Shown piece by piece: positions 61,957 to 64,000 of a DNA stretch of 64,000 nt (positions within the stretch are counted from its first letter, which is position 1; every line of letters starts with the position of its first letter). A program made the translations under genes and the position numbers. The stretch is from NCBI GenBank assembly GCA_016845175.1, contig JAERTD010000014.1, positions 186,001 through 250,000 on the forward strand, in the 5' to 3' direction. Origin of the DNA: Bacteroidota bacterium (lineage in GTDB: Bacteria > Bacteroidota > Bacteroidia > Bacteroidales > F082). The notes beneath the pieces are model-generated. The model was not told the DNA's origin. It was given only the letters and a program-made list of their open reading frames with translations, and ran no database searches.

Positions 61957-64000
61957 ATGATTCCCACAAAGGTTGATGTATACGCTCAGAAGCATTATTT
62001 TAATGAAACCTCATTTACGGTATTGATGAAAAAGCGCATTTATCGTGTGCTTCTCATATCCAGTGTTTATGATGCTTTCATGATTGAGGAAGATGGCCGT
62101 ATTGATGAGCAGATCTTTTATGAGTATATGTCTTTGAACCTTAGGTACCCCCCTGAATTTATCATGGCCAATTCTGAGGAAGAAGCATTCAGCCGATTAG
62201 AGGATGAAAACATTGATCTGGTGGTTTCCATGCTTAGTGCTGAAGAAGCAGATACCTTTGAGCTTGCGAACAAAATCAAACACAACTATCCTGAGATACC
62301 CATTGTGGTGTTAACCCCATTTTCCAGAGAAGTTCGAATGAAGTTGGAGGATCATAATTATGGGGCAATTGACTATATTTTTAGTTGGTTGGGTAATGCC
62401 GATATTCTGATGGCCATTATTAAGCTCATTGAGGATAGCATGAATGTGGAACATGATGTGGAAGAAGTGGGTGTTCAAACCATCATTTTGGTGGAGGATA
62501 ACATCCGCTTTTATTCGAGTTACCTGCCCAATATTTATAAGATCATTTTCAAGCAATCCAAGTCGTTTATGACGGAAGGACTTAATGAACACCAGAAGAT
62601 GCTGCGCATGCGTGGACGTCCGAAAATCCTTTTGGCAACGAATTATGAGGATGCCCTTGATTTTTACGAAAAGTACAAAGACAATCTGCTGGGTGTAATT
62701 TCTGATATTACTTATCCCCACAAGGGTGTGATAGATAAGGAAGCCGGGATTAAGTTGTTTAGACACATAAAAAAATATGATAAGCTCACACCATTGCTGC
62801 TTCAATCCTCTCAGCCGGATATGAAGGCTAAGGTGAAACCACTAAAGGTGGGTTTTATCGATAAAAACTCAAAAAGTCTGGGTTATGAGCTCCGAGAATT
62901 TATCAAAGAATATTTTGCTTTTGGTGATTTCATTTTTAAAGATCCCGGTAAAGGTTGGGAAGTAGGCAGGGCGAAGAACCTGCGTGACCTGCAAGAAAAA
63001 ATATTTCAGATCCCACTTGAGTCACTGCAATACCATATTGAAAGAAATCACTTTTCAAAATGGCTGAGAGCCAGGGCCTTATTCCCGATAGCTGAACTGT
63101 TTAAAGCATTTGTCCCTGATGATTTTTCCAATTCCAATGAGATCAGAAATTTTATTTTCGAAACCATTGCCAACTTCAGAATGACCAAGGCCAGAGGGGT
63201 TATTTCCACTTTTAACCGGGATACTTTTGATGAATATTTTACTATTTCCAGAATAGGAGAAGGCTCTCTGGGTGGTAAGGCCAGGGGTTTGGCATTTTTG
63301 GATTCTCTTATCAAAAGGAATCTATTGTACCACCGCTATGATAATATCAATATTGCCATTCCCAAAACTGTGGTGCTTGGTACAGATATTTTTGATGAAT
63401 TTATGGAGGTAAATAATCTCTACCCCATTGCTTTGCAGGATGAAGCCAGTGATGATGAGATTCTTGAACAATTTCTGGCAGCCAGTCTGCCCGATAGTGT
63501 CCGCGATGATTTATATACCATCATCTCCTTAACAGAGAAACCCTTGGCTGTTCGTTCTTCAAGTTTGCTTGAGGACTCACATTATCAGCCTTTTGCTGGC
63601 ATTTACAATACGTATATGATTCCCTTCGTGGATGATTATGATCAGATGTTTGAATTGCTGAGTACAGCCATTAAGGGGGTATATGCCTCTGCTTTCTACA
63701 CCGATAGCAAGGCCTATATGGAAGCTACTTCCAATGTGATTGATGAGGAAAAAATGGCCATTGTTCTACAGACGGTTTGTGGGTCCAAATATGACAATCG
63801 GTATTATCCAACATTTTCAGGGGTAGCCCGTTCTATAGATTATTATCCCATACCTCCCGCGAAATCGGAGGATGGTACGGCCAGTATTGCCTTTGGTCTG
63901 GGAAAACATGTGGTGGATGGAGGATTGTCGCTTCGTTTTTCACCAAAATATCCTAAAAACGTATTGCAGACTTCCAATCCGGATATGGCCTTGAAGGAAA
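61957..64000 (+). CDS. Receiver-like/receiver/PPDK-type ATP-grasp fusion, paralogue 2 (partial, cut by window end)
   Basis: Reading from the ATG at 61957 gives about 681 codons open to the window edge. The protein lacks the ~150-residue GAF-like N-terminus of the paralogue at 38419, beginning almost at the receiver-like region (YRVLLISSVYDAFMIEEDGR). That is followed by LVVSMLSAEEADTF, an ordinary receiver (IILVEDNIRFY acidic pair and GVISDITYPHKG with the Asp), and the ATP-grasp start GEGSLGGKARGLAFLDSLI, then KPLAVRSSSLLEDSHYQPFA. The sequence stops inside this domain. It follows the histidine kinase and sigma-54 activator, so it may be a third component of that phosphotransfer system. It was found by translating the edge, because the frame has no stop in the window. 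Confidence 0.78.
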   Translation, partial: MIPTKVDVYAQKHYFNETSFTVLMKKRIYRVLLISSVYDAFMIEEDGRIDEQIFYEYMSLNLRYPPEFIMANSEEEAFSRLEDENIDLVVSMLSAEEADTFELANKIKHNYPEIPIVVLTPFSREVRMKLEDHNYGAIDYIFSWLGNADILMAIIKLIEDSMNVEHDVEEVGVQTIILVEDNIRFYSSYLPNIYKIIFKQSKSFMTEGLNEHQKMLRMRGRPKILLATNYEDALDFYEKYKDNLLGVISDITYPHKGVIDKEAGIKLFRHIKKYDKLTPLLLQSSQPDMKAKVKPLKVGFIDKNSKSLGYELREFIKEYFAFGDFIFKDPGKGWEVGRAKNLRDLQEKIFQIPLESLQYHIERNHFSKWLRARALFPIAELFKAFVPDDFSNSNEIRNFIFETIANFRMTKARGVISTFNRDTFDEYFTISRIGEGSLGGKARGLAFLDSLIKRNLLYHRYDNINIAIPKTVVLGTDIFDEFMEVNNLYPIALQDEASDDEILEQFLAASLPDSVRDDLYTIISLTEKPLAVRSSSLLEDSHYQPFAGIYNTYMIPFVDDYDQMFELLSTAIKGVYASAFYTDSKAYMEATSNVIDEEKMAIVLQTVCGSKYDNRYYPTFSGVARSIDYYPIPPAKSEDGTASIAFGLGKHVVDGGLSLRFSPKYPKNVLQTSNPDMALKE

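Overview
The window looks like the chromosome of a Bacteroidota species, probably a fermentative, anaerobic or facultative member of the Bacteroidales/Marinilabiliales. This is inferred from gene content, not from a marker gene. The indications are gldF/gldG, a protein with a type IX secretion C-terminal domain, a fused MurF-alanine racemase, a phylum-type GH130_1 phosphorylase, several lipoproteins, and many upstream matches to the Bacteroidota -7 promoter motif TAnnTTTG. No rRNA, tRNA, CRISPR array, insertion sequence or prophage was seen.

Layout. 1-5.8 kb: 3' end of an outer-membrane barrel protein, a mannosyl-glucose phosphorylase with a sodium-solute symporter, and a divergent GH18 lipoprotein. 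5.9-9.3 kb: a small membrane protein, then an overlapping three-gene operon (GNAT-like acyltransferase, NAD-dependent reductase, PAP2/Aur1-like protein) that looks like sphingoid or sulfonolipid metabolism. 9.4-13 kb: gldF-gldG-DUF4340, ending at a strong terminator shared with the convergent gdhA. 14.6-19.7 kb: surface glycan genes on the minus strand (GT39, AlgJ-like, AlgI MBOAT, GT2). 19.8-30.8 kb: two metallophosphoesterases, a secreted propeller protein, two roughly 1000-residue CotH/beta-helix lipoproteins, a DUF4956 membrane protein and a VTC-domain polymerase. 30.8-37.3 kb: murF-alr, pdxA, a PNGase F-like secreted protein and obg. 37.4-41.8 kb: a receiver-degenerate NarL-type regulator divergent from a protein with two receiver-like domains and a PPDK-type ATP-grasp domain. 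42.2-45.5 kb: nfnAB and a dihydroorotate-dehydrogenase-like gene. 45.6-50.9 kb: cysteate synthase-like gene, a small SpoIIAA-like protein, glgB, DUF1761, and an FKBP with a Cys/His tail. 51.2-58.4 kb: a receiver with two Lrp/AsnC-type ligand domains, then NuoE, NuoF and a 1247-residue NuoG/GltD/molybdopterin-fold fusion. 58.6-64 kb: histidine kinase, sigma-54 activator and a second receiver/PPDK protein running off the window.

Three themes stand out. First, soluble electron confurcation or bifurcation: NfnAB plus a NuoE-NuoF-fusion complex whose molybdopterin-fold part lacks the usual catalytic Cys/Sec position. Second, a signalling module in which receiver domains are fused to the ATP-grasp half of PEP synthase/PPDK, without the phosphohistidine and PEP domains; it occurs twice, once beside a histidine kinase/sigma-54 pair. 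Third, an envelope system combining CotH-kinase-like lipoproteins, a VTC polymerase and DUF4956, next to metallophosphoesterases and AlgI/AlgJ acyltransferases. The last two are the best candidates for undescribed biology. The sulfonolipid link between the cysteate synthase-like gene and the acyltransferase/reductase/PAP2 operon is also worth testing.
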